Source: an uncultured Acidimicrobiia bacterium
Lineage (GTDB): Bacteria > Actinomycetota > Acidimicrobiia > Spongiisociales > Spongiisociaceae
NCBI GenBank assembly: GCA_958295745.1
Contig: CATQHD010000007.1
Span: 1 to 35,115, forward strand
Length of the DNA stretch: 35,115 nt
Direction of reading: 5' to 3'
Shown: in pieces, positions 1 through 15,000 of the stretch
Layout of the letters: every line of letters starts with the position of its first letter
Numbering within the stretch: the first letter of the stretch is position 1
Notes under the pieces: model-generated
Database searches by the model: none
What the model was told of the DNA's origin: nothing
Seen by the model: the letters and a program-made list of their open reading frames with translations, nothing else
Program-made: the position numbers and the translations under genes

Positions 1-3000
1 AACCCCACCGTAAAGTTGATCGTCGCGGCGTTGGTCGGGCCCGGCGGTTCGGAGGTGACGGTGGTGCTCTGCAGGGTGCTGTCGTATACCACGGAGTACC
101 GGGGGGCGGCCGTACTGGGGTTGCCCGCCCGGTCGCGGGCCGCGCCCGCCGGGATGTCGACCAGGACGGTACCGTTGGCCGCGGCGGGCCTGACGTCGAA
201 CGTATAGTTGATCCCGGCCTGTGCGAATCCGGTCACGGGGCCGGGTAGGGCCGTGCCGGACAGCGTGATGCCGCCGGCGCCGAACCCGGGGACCGGCTCG
301 CCGAACCCCACCTCGAATGAGATGACCGGGGAGCCGGTCCGCGTGCCGTATACGGAGGTGATGACCGGTTCGGGGGCCGTCCCGTCGTATACCACCGAGT
401 ACCTGACCGCCGCGGTGTTGCCGTCGCCCAGGTCGTTCTGCATGGAGTCCTCCGCGATATCGACATGGATGATGCCGTCGGTGTCCGGGGTTACCTCGAA
501 CGTAAAGTCCTTGCGGCCGTCCGCCCCCTCAAAGTTTTTCACGCCCCCGTCCAGCGTGGCGTTGCCGGACAGTACGATGTCAGCCGGCGAGAACCCGCGG
601 ACCGGCTCGTCGAGTGTGACGTTGAAGTTGATGGTGGTGGCGTTGGTCGGGCTGGCCTGTACCGAGGTGATGACCGGCGCGAGGTGGGTGCCGTTGTATA
701 CGATCATGAACTGCACGGCCTCCGTACTGGGGTGGCCCGCCGCATCCACGGCGGCGCCGGCGGCGATATCCACCAGGACGGTGCCGTCCGCCAGCGGCAC
801 CACGTCGAATGCGTGGGTGTCGTCCCCGTCGCCGCCCCTGAAGGCGGCCACGCTACCGCCGTTGCCGCCGTCGTCCAGCAGCTGGGCCGTCCCCGACAGG
901 GCGATGTCGCCTGCCCCGAACCCGGTGACGGGCTCCGGGCGTCCGGTGGCGGGATCGCGCCACTCCACCGTAAAGTTGATGGCGGCGGCCTTGGTCGGGC
1001 TGGCCTGCCTGGACGTGATGACCGGTTCGGGGGCGGACCGGTCTACACGGATCTCCGCGGTACCGGATGCCACGTTCGTGCTTCCGGTCCATGACCGCAC
1101 GGTACCTGCCGGCATGTGCACCTCCAGCAGATCCCCGTCGGCCGCCCCGGCCACGTCGAATGCGTACGACACGTTGAACGCCCGGACGCGGTGGACGTCC
1201 CCAGATTCGGTCGCGTATGCGGTCCCCGTGGAGCCGTCCACGGTGATGCCGGACGGTGCGCCGGGCGGGTCCCGGACGTAGGCGGAGGTAAGGTTCCCGG
1301 TGCCGTTGTATATCAGGATCCGGCCGGTGCCGGTGTCGGCCACGTATACGGCGCCCATGCCGTCGGTGGCCACGCCTGCGGGGGCGGCAAGGCCCGTGAT
1401 ATCGTACAGGGGCACAAACGCCGGATCGAACGCCCGGATCCGGCCGTTGCCGGTGTCGGCCACGTATACGTTGCCCGTTACGGCCGAGTCCACCGCGATG
1501 CCGGCGGGACCTGCAAGCGGGGAGGCGGTGCTCGTGATGTTCGTGATGTGGCTCCGTGCCCGGTCGAATACCTGTATCAGGTCGTTGCCGGTATCGGCCA
1601 CGAATATGCGGCCGGTGCCCGCATCGACTGCGACGCCGCCGGGCCGGTCGAAGCCGTTGCGGATCTCGGCGACATGATCCAGCGTGCCGTTGAACACCGA
1701 TATGCGGCCGCCGCCGTCGCGCTCTGCCACGAACAGGTGGCCGGTCCCGTTTACCGCCACGTCCTGCGGCGAGGAGAGGCCGTCCAGGGTGTCGGTGTGG
1801 TGCCGCGTGCCGTCGTACACCGCGACGCGGCCGTTGGAGCTGTCCGCCACGTATATCCGGCCCGTGTCCGTGTCGACGGCGACGCCGCGCGGCCCGTCGA
1901 ACATGCCGTCGCCCGCACCGGGGCCGGGGCCGCCGATGTCCCCGTCGGGGTGCAGCACGGGGCGCATGTTGACCGCCGCGCCCGAGGGTGAGACGGCGAT
2001 GTCCGATATCTGCAGCGTGGTGGCGTTGACCGGCTTGCTGAAGTTGAGATGGAACGGGACCGTCTGCAGGGCGGTGGGGCCCGTGACGGCGGCGGCGATC
2101 TCCGGGATCATGGGGACGCCGTTGTACGATACCGAGAACGGGGCGGCGGGGGCGCTGGGCGCCCCGATCATGTTGTGCGCCACACCCCCGGGTATGTACA
2201 CCGATATGGTGCCGTCTGCCGTCGGGTACACGGTAAAGTTGTAGGCGTCGCCGGCGCCGGCAAAGCCCGTTACGCCACCGTGGGCCGTACCGTTGGAGAG
2301 CGTGATGTCCTGTACCGTAAACCCGGCGACCGGCATGCTCCAGTCCACCAGGAATGTGACGGCGGAGGCGTTGGTCGGGCTCTCCTGTACGGAGCTGACG
2401 GCCGGGACGGGCTGCGTGCCGTCGTATGTTATCGTAAAGGGATCGGCCTGCGCGGTCGCCGTGTTGTTGTTGCGCGCGGCGTCGCGGGCCGCACCCTGGG
2501 CGATACCCACGGATATCGTGCCGTCGGCCGTCGGGGTGACGCTGAACGTATAGTTGGCCGATGCCGTCGCAGTGGCGCCGACCGTAGTTGTCGTCCCTGG
2601 TACCGCGGCAAGGTCGGTTACCCACCCGCCGGCGCCGCCGCCGCGGGGGAGGAGTGCCGTGCCGGACAGCAGGATGCCCGTCTCGTCGAAGCCGGTGACC
2701 GGTTCCGTAAAGTTCACGCGGAATACGACGGGCGAGACGCCGGTCGTGGAGGGCAGCGGGGAGGTGACGTTGACGGAGGGCGGGGTCCTGTCGATCACCA
2801 CGTGTACGGCACCGGATGCCGTGCTGGGGTTGCCCGCCGTATCCCGCACGGCGCCGGCCAGCAGGTTCACGGCCAGCGTTTCACCGTCGGCGGGGCCCGT
2901 CACGTTGAATGCGTGTACGGTGTCGTATATCCTGACGGCGTGGTTGCCCGTCTCGGCCACGTATGCGGTTCCGGTGCGGGGGTCCACGGCCACGGCGTAG

Positions 3001-6000
3001 GGCAGGTTGAGCCCGGTGAGGGTGGTCTTGTTGTGTCCGGTGCGGTCTAATATGCGGACCCTGCCGTCGTACAGATCCGCCACGTACAGGTCGCCCGTGG
3101 ATGACACGGACACGCCGGACGGGCCGCAGTTTTCGCAGGTGAGATCGGCCGTATGCCGTCCGGTGGAGGCGTCGAATACGGCGACGCGGTCGTGCAGCGT
3201 GTCGGCGACATACAGGGTGTCTGATACCGGCGAGACGGCCACGCCGGACGGGTTGCTGAACGGACCGGTGATGTTGGCCGTGCTGTGTCCGGTGGTACGG
3301 TTGAACACGTGGACCATGTCGGTGTCGATATCTGACACGTAGAGGTAGCCGTGGGTGTCGTCGACGGCCACCCCGCGCGGGGCGATCAACTGGCCCTCGC
3401 CGATGTCGGTGATGTGCCTCCTGGTGCCAGTATCGAATACGGCGATGTGGCCGCCGGCGGAGTCGGCCACGTACAGCAGGCCTGCACCCGGATCGACTGC
3501 GATGCCGTTCGGCGTCGCGAACCCGCCGGCGATGGCGTGCAGGTACCGCAGATCGCTGTCGTACACCTGGACCTGGTCAAAGGAGCCGTCGGCCACGTAG
3601 AGGCGGCCGGTGCCCGGATCGACTGCCACTCCTAACGGCAGCTTGAAGTTTTCCCTGACGCGAGGGGATTCGGGATCGCCCATCGTCGCCACCTGCCGAA
3701 TCTCGGAGAGCGGGTCGCCCACGGTTCCCGATGAAACGTTGACGTGCCGGGCCGTCAGGCCGGTGGAGGTGGAGGAGGTGCCAAGCGTCACATTCACGGG
3801 CTCGCTGAATGTCACGGTGAACGGGACGGTATCCCAGTTGACCGGCCTGTCCGGGGGGGCGGGCGTGCCAAGAACGGGGACCGGCCGGGCGCCGTCGTAT
3901 ACCATCGAGAAGCGGGCCGCCGCCGTCGGGTTGCCGGCCGGATCAATGGCGGCACCTGCCGCTATACCGACGAGGACGGTACCGTTGGTGGCAGGCTCCG
4001 CGCTGAAGGTGTATGTCTGGCCCGTACCGGCAAAGCCCGCCGGGCCCGAGGGTGCAGCCGTCCCGGAGACTGTGATGTCCCGTACGGTGAACCCGCGGAC
4101 GGGCGTCCCCCAGTCCACCGTGAAGTCCAGGGATGTGGCGTTGGTCGGACTCGGCTGCGCCGTGGATATCAGGGGGGCAGGTCCGGACCTGTCCACCGTG
4201 ATACGCGCCGTGTTCGATGCCGCGTTCGGGCTGCCGTCCGTACCGTTCACGCGGCCGGCCGGCAGGTTCACGGCAAGCACACCCTCTTCGGGATCCGTCA
4301 CGTTGAACGTGTATACGGGACCGAAGACCCGGATCAGGCCGGCGTCAAAGTCGGCCACGTATACGGTTCCCGACGCCGGGTCGACGGCCACGTCGTAGGG
4401 GGACTTGAGCATGCCCGGTGCGGTGGTGTGCAGGTGGTCCCGGGTGGAGTTGAACACGTGGATGTCGCCGCCGTGGGTGTCGGCCACGTACACGTTGCCC
4501 GTCGCGTTGTCTACGGCCACCCCCTGCGGGTACTCGAATGTGGCGGGCAGGATGCCCAGGGAGCTGCCGGAGCCGCCGTCAAGGACCCTGACGGTACCGC
4601 CGCCCCTGTCGGCCACGTATACCGTACCGGACGGGCCGTGCACCCCCACGTCGTACGGGTCTCCCAGCGAGCCGCCTGTAAGGGTGCTGACCTCCACCAG
4701 GGCGCGGTCGAACACGGTGACGCGGCCGGCGTCCGGCTCGGCCGCGTACAGGCGGCCCGCGGCACCGTCAAAGCCGACGCCGTGCGCGCCGACAAGGTCG
4801 CGCGAGGTGCCGTTCAGGCCGCCCGTCGAGTTGAACGCGAGGATGTGGTTGCGGCCCCCGTTCACCACGTATGCCGTTCCGGTGCCCGGATCGACCGCCA
4901 CGCCCTCCGGGGCGTCGAGCCCTCCCCCCGTGAGGGTGCCGGTGTGGCGCCCCGCCGGGTTGAAGATCTTGACATGGTCGAGGCTCCACTCGGTGACGTA
5001 CAGGCTGCCGGTGGAGCCGTCGATGGCCACGCCGTACGGCACGTCGACGTCGATGTCGCGTTCGTGCCGCAGCGTGAAGCGCAGGTCCTCCACGGTACCC
5101 GAGGTGACGTTGATGTCCCGGACGGACAGGGTGGAGGCGTTCACCGGCTTGTTGAATGTCATGTTGAAGGGGACCGTCTGCAGGCGCGTGGGGTCCGGTT
5201 GCGCCGTGGTGATCGTAGCGGTAAGCGGCACCAGCTCCCGCGGGGTATACTCGTACCGTACGGAGAACTGGGCGGCCGCGACACCGGGGTTGCCCGCCAG
5301 GTCGTGTGCGGCACCGGCGGCGATGTCCACGGATATCGTCCCGTTGTCCACTGGGGACACCGCGAACGTATAGTTGGCGCCGCCGTCGCCGTCCGTATCC
5401 GCGAAAAACACCACCCCGCCGTGTGCCGTCTCGTCCGAGACGGAGATGTCGCCTTCCGTGAACCCGGACACGGTCTCGCCCCACCCCACCGTAAAGACCA
5501 CCGGGGATTCGCCGGTGGTGGAGGTGGAGGTGGAGTAGGAGGAGGTGAGGTTGATGACAGGCACCGGCGCGATCCGGTCCACGGTTATCCGCACCGTGTT
5601 GGAGTCCGTGTTGGGGTTTCCGTCCGTGTCCTGCACACGGCCCTCCGGCATGTTCGCGGCAAGCGTCTCCCCGTGCTCCAGGCCGTCCACGCCGAATGCG
5701 TATGCCATATCGAACACCAGGATGCGGCCGTGGTCCCAGTCGGTCACGTATACGGTTCCGGTGGCATCGGACACGGCCACTCCGCGCGGGCCGTCGGGCA
5801 GCCCCTCCAGGGTGTGGACGCGGTCCCCCGTACCGTTGAACACGATGATGCTGTGGGTGTTCTCGTCTGCCACGTACACGTGGCCGGTGGCCCCGCTGAC
5901 GGCCACGTCCAGCGGGAGGTCGAACGGGCCGGGGAGGTCCCCGACGTAGCCCCCGGTACCGTTGAACACCTGCACGCGGTCGTTGCCGCTGCTGGCCACG

Positions 6001-9000
6001 TATATCCGGTCACGGGCAGAGTCCGCCGCCACGCCCCGCGGCGCGCTGATGCCGCCGCCCGTGATGGTGAGGAGGCGGTTCTCCAGTGTGTGGTCGAAGA
6101 CGGCGATGCGGTTGTGCTGGGACTCTGTAACGTACACGTTTCCCGTGGGACCGTCGACGGCCACGCCGCGCGGGTCGCCGAGGGCGGGGGTGGTGCCCAG
6201 CTGGGCCCCCGCGGAGTCAAAGGCGGCCACGCGGAAGTTGTTCCCGGTGACGACGTATGCCGTCCCCCCGGTACCGTTGACGGCCACGTCGCGGGGTACC
6301 GAGACCCCGGTGATGTTGTCGATGCGCAGTCCGGTGCCGCCGGTGCCGCCGTCGAACACGGCCACGCGCTTGTCGGCCCACTCCGTGACGTATACCCGGC
6401 CCGTGGTACCGTCGACGGCCACGCCCGAGGGGGCGCTGACCGTGAAGAGGGCCCCGTCGCGCACCAGCCGGTAGTCCGGATCCTGTAGGACGGTGCCGGC
6501 GGTGACGTTCAGATCGGCGGCCCCGAGCGTGGAGGCGTCCACGGGCTCGTCGAACTCTGCCAGCACCACCACGGTAGTGGCGTTGGTCGGGTCCGGCTGT
6601 ACGGTGGAGAGGACCGGGAGGGGGCCGTCCCGGTCTATGAAGATCCCTGCTGGGGCGGACCCCGCGCTGGGGTTTCCGGCCCTGTCCAGTACGGCGCCGG
6701 CCGGCACGTGCGCGGTCAGGTTCTGTCCCGCTACGGGGCCGTCCACCTCGAAGGTGTACGCCGCCTCGAAGACCCGGATGTTGTCGGCGCCCCAGTCGGC
6801 CGCGTACAGGGCGCCCGTGGAGGGATCGACGGCGATACCCTGCACGGTGTCAAAGGAGCCGGTGATGTTGGCGATGTGGTTCAGCGCGGGATCGTACACC
6901 GCGATGCGGTCGTTTTCCGTATCCGCCACGTATACGTTTCCCGAGGAGCCGTCGACGGCGACGCCGACCGGGTTGTCGAAGGTGCGGGGCAGGGCGGCGG
7001 CGGGGTCCCCCGCGGGACCGAACACCCGGAGCGAATTGTCGTACGTGTCAGTCACGTATATGCCGCCCGACGGGGATACGGCCACGCCGTACGGGGATCC
7101 GAGCCCCCCGATGCCGGTGACGTTGCGTCCGGCCGTATCGAACACCCGGATCAGGCCGGCGCCCGTGTCCGCCACGAACACGTGGCCGGAACCGTTGACG
7201 GCCACGCTGGTCGGAAATTCGAGCGAGTCATCGATGTCGGCGGTGTGGTGTAGCGTGTGGTTGAATACGGCGATGCGGTCGCCGCCCGAATCGGCCACGT
7301 ATACGGTACCGGTGGCGCCGTGTACGGCCACGTCGGTCGGAAGGTCAAAGCCGTCTTCGATGTCGGTGAGGTGGCGCAGCGCGGGATCGAACACCCGTAC
7401 GCGGTTGTTGCCCTCGTCCGCCACGAACACGTGGCCGGTCCCGTTCACCGCCATGCCGTACGGCTGGTCGAACTGGCCCGGGCCGCCGCCGTCAAAGGTG
7501 CCGCTGTACCGCGGGATCAGGCGCAGGTTCTGTACCGTCCCCGACGAGACCGCGATGTCCGACGTATCCAGGGTGGAACCGTTCACCGCCTCGCCAAAGA
7601 TCATGCGGAACGGGACGGTCTGCAGGTTGGTGGGGCCCGGTAACCCGGGGGCGATGACGGGGACGGGGGGCGTCGCGTCATACATCACGAACAGCGGGGA
7701 CGAGGCGTTGTTGTTGTTGTTGCCGGCGATGTCGGTGGCGGCGCCGGGGCCGATCAGGACACGGACGGGCCCGTCGCGGTGGGGCCGGACCTCAAAGGTG
7801 TGGGCGGCCGTGCCGGTACCGGGTACGGCCGTGAGGTTGGCCACCCCGCCGTGCCCGGTGTCGTTGGACAGGCGGATGCCGTCGGGTGCAAACCCGGTGA
7901 CGTTCTCGGCCCAGTCCACCCGGAAGCCTATCACAGGCGAGCTGGTCGGGTCCAGCAGCAGGGCGGCGTCCTCCGGGGTGATGGAGGGCGGTGCCGGCCC
8001 CGTCCTGTCTATGTCGACGTATACCGTGTTGGAGTCCGTGTTGTTGGCGCCGTCCCCGTCAAGTACCGTGCCGGCCGGCAGGCTCACCGCAAGGGCCTCC
8101 CCGTCGGCGGCCCCGGACACGGCGAACTCGTATGATATGTCAAAGACGGTGACCGTGTGGCCGATCCGGTCCGTCACGTATACGGTGCCCAGCGGGGGGT
8201 CTGTGGCCACGCCGTACGGGGCCGGGAGATGTCCGGTGGTGTGGACGAGATCCCCGGTGCCGTTGAACACCGAGACGCGGTCGTCCTGACTGCCGGCCAC
8301 GTGTACCGTACCCGACAGCGGGTCGGCGGCCACCCCTATCGGCAGGTCGAAGGCGCCGGAGATGGCGCCGGTATAGCGTCCCTGGCGGTCGAACATGGCG
8401 ACCTGGTCGGTGCTCTCGCTCACGTACACGGTTCCGGTGGCGGGGTCGACGGCCACGCCGAGCGGGAAACTGAGGGTGCGCGGGAGGCTCCCGGCGCGGG
8501 TCCCGTCGGAATTGAATACGAGGACGGTGCCGGTCCGCACCTCGGCCACGTATATGCGGCCCGCCTCCGGATCGACTGCCACCCCAGTGGGGCCGTTGAA
8601 GGGCCCGGGGAGATCGTCGAGGCGGTCCCCCGTACGGCTGTCGAATACGGTGACGCGCGGATCGCCAAAGTCCGTGACGTATATCCGGCCGGTGGACGGA
8701 TCCAGCGCCACGTACTCCGGCGTGGTGAAATTGGCCAAGAGGTCGGCGATGTGGCTCCTGTCAAAGTCCAGGACGGCTACGCGCTTGTTGCCAAAGTCGG
8801 CCACGTACGTTATGCCCGAGGAGGCGTTGACGGCCAGGCCGCGCGGGGAGTCGAACCGGTCCGTGCCGTTGCCGGGGCCGCCGAACGTCTCGCGGTACCG
8901 CAGCACCGGTTTCAGGTCGTGGACGGTACCGGACGTGACGCCGATGTCCGACGCGTTCATGGTGGAGGCGTTCACGCCCTTGTTGAAGCCCATGCCGAAC

Positions 9001-12000
9001 CGTACCGTGTGCAGGTTGACGGGGCCCGGGGCGTCAGGAGAGGAGAGGGCGGCCGTCAGCGGGACCGTCCCGTATATCGCGGAGAAGGGGGCGGCCTCCA
9101 CACCGGGGTTGCCCGCAGCATCCCGGGCCGCCCCCGCCGGTATCTCCACCAGGACCGTCCCGTCCGCGGAGGGCAGGATCTCGAATGTGTATGTGTCGCC
9201 GGCACCCGAAAACGCGGCGGGTCCGCCTCCGCCGACGGTGGGGGGCCCCGACAGGATGATGCTGCTGGTGTTGAACCCGGTGACAGGCTCGTTCCAGTCC
9301 ACCCGGAAGACCATCTTTGGCACATCGGATCGGGAGGGTACGGCCTGGATCGTGGGTATCGGGCCGGTCCTGTCCACGGTGATGGACGTGTCGGCCCCCG
9401 TGTTGGCGTTCCCGTCGGGGTCGAACACGCGGCCGGTCGGCAGTTCCACCTGCAGGACCCGCCCGTTCACAGGATCCGCCACATCAAAGCCGTATGCCGG
9501 ATCCAGCACCAGGACGCGGTGGCCGCCCCGCTCGGCCACGTATACGGTGCCCGACAGGGAATCGACGGCCACGCCGGCCGGGTTTGCAAAGCCGCCGGTG
9601 GTGATGTTGTGCGTGTGGCGGCCCGTGGTATCGTATACGGCGATGCGGCCGGTGCCGGCGGCGCCGGCTACGGCGGCCGTATCTGCCACGTACACCGCAC
9701 CGGAGCGGTCGTCGACGGCCACGCCGACGGGACGCTTGAATGTACCGGGCAGGTCCTGGAGCGGCTCCAGGGCCGAGTCGTATACGGCGACCCTGTCGTT
9801 GAAGGTGTCGGCCACGTATACGGTACCGGACGGGTCGTGGACGGCCACCCCCGAGGGGCCACTCAACCCTTCGGTGATGTTGGCCGTGTTGCGGCCGGTG
9901 GCGCCGTCGAACACGGCGATCCGGTCGTTGAACGGGTCGGCCACGTATACGGTGTCCGACCGGATGTGGACTGCCACCCCGGCGGGCCGGTCCAGCCAGC
10001 CGGTGATCTCGCCGATGCCTGCCGGGCGGCCGGTGGTACCGTCCAGCACGGCGACGCGGTCGCGGCCGGTGTCGGCCACGTAGAGGCGGCCGGCGCCGTC
10101 GACGGCCACCCCGGCGGGGTTGTCGAACCCGGCCGTGATGTTGGCGGTATGGTGCCGGGCCGTGTTGAACACGGTGACGCGGTCGTTGCCCGTATCGGCC
10201 ACGTATACGGTTCCGGAGGCGGTGTCGACGGCCACCCCCGAGGGCCGGTCCAGCCGGCCCGTGCCGGCGCCGGCGGTACCGTTACCCAGATCCGTGTGCA
10301 GTACGGCGGGCTCCAGGTTCCGGACGGTCCCCGAGGATACCGTGATATCCGATGTATCGAACGTGGACGCATCCACGTGCTCGCTGAACGTGACGGTGAA
10401 CGGTACGGTCTGCAGGCGGGTGGGGTCGCCCACGGTAGCCGCGATCCTGGGGATCGGGGACGAGCCGGTGTACACCATGACAAGCCGGTCGCCCGGCACG
10501 CTGGGGTTGCCCGCCGGATCCGGTACGGCGCCGGGGCGGATGTCCACCAGCAGGCTTCCGTCCCCCGTGGGCGAGATGTCGAACGTATAGCTGGCGCCGG
10601 CACCTGCAAAGTTGGTGACACCGCCGTGCGGGGCCGTCCCCGACACGATGATGTCGTCCGTGTCAAACCCCTCGACGGGCTCCCTCCAGTCCACCCTGAT
10701 GTTGACCGTGTCCGCGTATGTGGGGCTGGACTGCACGGCCGTGACCTCGGGGACCGGCCCCATGGAATCGTACACGATCTCCAGCGGGACGCCCGCGGCA
10801 CCGGGGTTGTCGGCCAGGTCGTGTGCGGAACCGGCCGGTATCTCTATGCGTATCTTCCCGTCGTCGGCCGGCAGGACCTCGAAGGTATAGTTGGCGTACC
10901 CGTCGAGTCCGCCGAGGTTGACCGCCCCGCCGCCGTATACCGTGGCCCCCGACACCCGGACGTCGCCGGCCCCGAACCCGGTGACGTTCTCGCCCCATTC
11001 CACCCGCAGGTTGATGACCGTCGAGTTGGTGGGGCTCTGCTGCACCGCCGTGATCACCGGTACCGGGGGCCCGGTGTCGTATACGATCTCGAACGGGACG
11101 GCCCCCGCCCCGGCGTTGCCGGCCAGGTCGTGTGCGGAACCGGCCGGTATCTCTATGCGCACCGTCCCGTCGGCGGCCGGCCGGACCTCGAATGTATAGT
11201 TGGCGCCCGCCCCCGTAAAGTTGGCGATGTCGCTCGCGGAGAGGCGCGCCCCCGACACCCGGACGTCCTCCGGCCCGAACCCGGTGACGTTCTCGCCCCA
11301 GGCGACCGTAAAGTCCAGAACGGTCGAGTTGGTGGGGTCGGGCTGCGTGGAGTTGATGACGGGTACCGGGGGCATCCTGTCTATGACGACGGCCGCCATG
11401 TCGGACCCCTCGTTGGGGTTGCCGGCCGCATCGCGCACGGCGCCTGCCGGCATGCCCACCGTAAACCGGTCCCCGTGATCCAGCCCGCCCACGTCAAACG
11501 CGTACGACACGTCGAACCGGTGCACCTCGTGGTCGAACGTGTCGGCCACGTACAGCGCGCCCGTGACCGGGTCCACCCCCACGCCGGCCGGGGTGCTGAA
11601 CGAGTGGTCGAATCTTGGAACCACCTCCCCGTAGGCCTGGGTGTTGAATGCGCGGACGATGTTGGCCGTGTTGTGTCCGGTACCGTTGAACACGGCTATC
11701 CGTTCGTTGACAAAGTCGGCCACGTATACGGTCCCGGTGGCGGGATCGATGGCCACGCCGGTGGCCGTGTCGATCCTGCCGTCGGTGACGTTGGTGATAA
11801 AGTCCCCCGTTCTGTTAAACACCGCGACGCGGTCGTTGCCCGTGTCGGCCACGTATATGCGGCCGGCCGCACCGTCCACCTCCACGCCGGCCGGAAAGTC
11901 GAACCCGTCCGCAATCTCCGACGTGTAGCGGCCCGCACCGTCGAAGACCGCGACGCGGTCGTTGCCCGTGTCGGCCACGTATACGGTTCCGGTGGCGCCG

Positions 12001-15000
12001 TCGACGGCCACGCCGTACGGGGTGTCGAGCCGGTCCGCCCCGATGTCGGCGATGCGGGGCCAGGCCGAGCCCGGATCGGCAGGGGGTGGAGTTGGGGGGG
12101 AGCCGCCGCCGACACCGGTGGCCGAGCTCCACGAGACCCGCATCCCCGTATAGTTGAACACCCGGACCCGGTCGTTCTCCGTGTCGGCCACGTATACGGT
12201 TCCGGTGGCGGGATCGACTGCCACGCCGTACGGGGTGTCGAGTCCGTCCGTGATGTTGGCCACATGGCGTCCCGTGGCAACCTCCAAGACCGCGATGCGG
12301 TCGTTCTCCGTGTCGGCCACGTACGCGTAACCCGCGGTACCGTCGAGCGCCACGTCGTACGGATGGTTCAGCTGGCCGCCGGCGGCGCCGGGGGCGCCGG
12401 GGCCCGAGCCGAATGTAGAGTTGTACCGCAGCGGCCACCGGGGGTCGGACACCGTGCCCAGCGTGGCGTTGACGTCCGATATCTCGACGGTCGAGGCGTT
12501 GACCGCCCCGCCGCGGTACACTATACCCATCGGGACGGACTCCAGGTTGGTATACCACACGCCCCCGTGGGACCGCACCTCCCGGGTCAGCGGCGTGACG
12601 AAATAGCGGTTATTGACGGCGGCGGGCGCCTCCTCGTCGACGGTGTGGGCCGCCACGGGGTGCGGCGGCGTGCCGTCGTATACCACGGAGAACCTGGCGG
12701 ATGCGGCACTGGGGTTGCCTGCCAGATCCCGCGCGGCGCCCGCCGGGACGCCCACCAGGACCGTCCCGTCCGCCACAGGCGAGACCTCGAACGTATAGTT
12801 GGCGGCGGCGCCGTTGCCGTTGCCGTTGCCGTTGTCGGCGCCTACCCGCGCAAAGTTCTTCACCCCCCCGTCAAGTGCGGCGGTGCCGCCCAGTATGATG
12901 TCGTCCGCCCCGAACCCGCGCACCCCCATGTCAAAGTGTACCGTGAACCCGATGGCGGTGGCGTTGGTCGGATCAGGATGTGCCGAGCCGACGACCGGGA
13001 CGGGGGGCGTGCGGTCGATGTTGATGCGCACCGTCCCGGATGCGGCGTTCTCGTTGCCGGCCGGATCCAGGACGGCGCCCTGCGGTATGTTCACAGCCAG
13101 CACCTCATCGGCCTCCACGCCGGCCACCTCGAAGGCGTACCCGGGATCATACACGCGGACGGGGCGGTCGACATCGTTGACCACGTATACGGTTCCGGCC
13201 GAGGGATCGACTGTTATGCGGATGGGCCGTCCCGGCGGGTCGATCTGCGCGACGCGGTCCCAGGTGCCGTTGAACACCGCGATGACGCCGTTGTCGGTCT
13301 CGGCGGCATACAGGGTGCCCGACGAGGGGTCCACGGCCACGCCTGACTGGAGGGCGAACATGCCGGCGATGTCGTGTATGTGATCCAGGGTCGAGTTGAA
13401 GACCCTGATCATGTTGGCCTGCGCATCCACCACGTAGACGGTTCCCGACAGCGGATCGGCGGCCACGCCTATCGGGAAGACAAACGTGCCCGGCAGGTCG
13501 GCGATCTCCTGCCGTGTCGCGGTATCGAATACTCGAACGCGGAGGTTGGCCGTATCGGCCACGTATACCCGGCCGGCCGCCCCGTCGACGGCCAGCCCCT
13601 CCGGGCCGTTGAACCTGCCTGCGAGCTCGCCGAGCGGGTGCCCGGTACCGTTGAAGATCCGGACCAGGCCGCTGCCGGTGTCGGCCACGTAGACGTCCCC
13701 GGTGACGCCGTGTATGGACACGTCCCTGGGATACCGGAGGCCGGTGATCTGGCCCGTGTAGGCGCCGTCGGGGCCAAACACGGCGATGCGGTGGTTGCTG
13801 CGGTCCGCCACGTACACGTGGCCGGTGCCGTTGACGGCCACGCCGTACGGATAGTCGGCCAGCTGCGCCGCGCCAAGGCTTCCGTTGGCCGAAAAGACGC
13901 GCTCCAGGTTCCGCACCGTACCCGAGGTGGCGTTGATGTCGGAGGCGTCCAGTGTGGTGGCGTTTATGGACCTGCCGAACCCCATGGTGAAGGGGATGGT
14001 ATCAAGGGCGGTGTGCAGGGGCGTCTCCGTGGCCAGCAGCACCCCCATCTGGCCGCCGCCCGAGAGCGCCTGCGGGAATGCGGGTTCCGCACCCACGGCG
14101 TTGCCGGCCGCATCCTCCAGCAGGGTCAGGTTCAGCAGGACTGTGCCGCCGGCCGCCCGCGGTGCCGGCGCACCCGTGAACTCGACAAGGTGGACGGCGG
14201 TGCCATTACCGGCAAGCGGATCCGGGGACGCATAGCTGCGCGGGAGGCCGTCCACGGACAGCTCGCCGTATGCGGAGGCGCCGTAGGCGTACACGGGCTC
14301 GGTATACCGTACGGTGAACCGGTTGGGCGCGGTGATCACGGCAGAGTCGACGGCCGGCGCCTGCCCGTCGGACAGCGGTATCCGGAGGGACGTCGAGGTG
14401 CCCATGGTGATGTCGTACACGTCCGTGACGGCCGTCGAGTCCACCGGCAGGGTGCCGGTGGCGTCCGTCGTCCCGACCGCGGAGCCGCCGTCAAGCGCCA
14501 GCGTGTGTACGGCGGTGCCGTTGCCCCCCAGCGGATCGGCCGCATACGCGCGGGCCGTACCGTCGATCACGGGCACGCCGTATGCGGTCCCGGTGGCGTT
14601 CACCGGTACCGTATACGATAACGTTATCTGGCGCGGGCCGGTGACGGCCGCCGCCGTGACGACCGGCGCCTGGCCCGGCACCAGCTCCTGCTGCACGGCC
14701 GTCCGCGTACCCGCTGCATTGCCGGCCGTATCGGCGATGGCCGTCAGGTCCATCGTGAGGGTGCCGCCGGCGGTCCGCGGCGCCGGTTCCCCCGTGAACG
14801 TGATGACATGCACGGCGGTACCGTTGCCCGCAGGCGGCCGGCCCGCATCCAGGGTCCTGAGGATGCCGTCCACGACCAGCCGGCCGTATGCGGCCGACGT
14901 GGCGTTCACGGGCTCCGTATACCATACCGTCACGTTGAGGGGGCCGGTGACGGCCGCCGAGGAGACGGCGGGAGGGAACCGGTCTACGGTGATGCCCGTC

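Noticed and set aside
853-2625. Minus-strand open frame of 590 codons, and similar frames at 9863-10801 and 11696-12280
   Set aside because: These are in the wrong minus-strand frames. They are Arg/Pro/His-rich shadows of the NHL/Ig frame and carry no domain pattern.
8157-13346. Plus-strand open frame of 1,729 codons, and others such as 3744-6488
   Set aside because: They are antisense to the giant gene and read as low-complexity GHVYGSGGGVDGHA-type mirrors of the NHL repeat. They stay open only because the real codons are GC-rich and repetitive.
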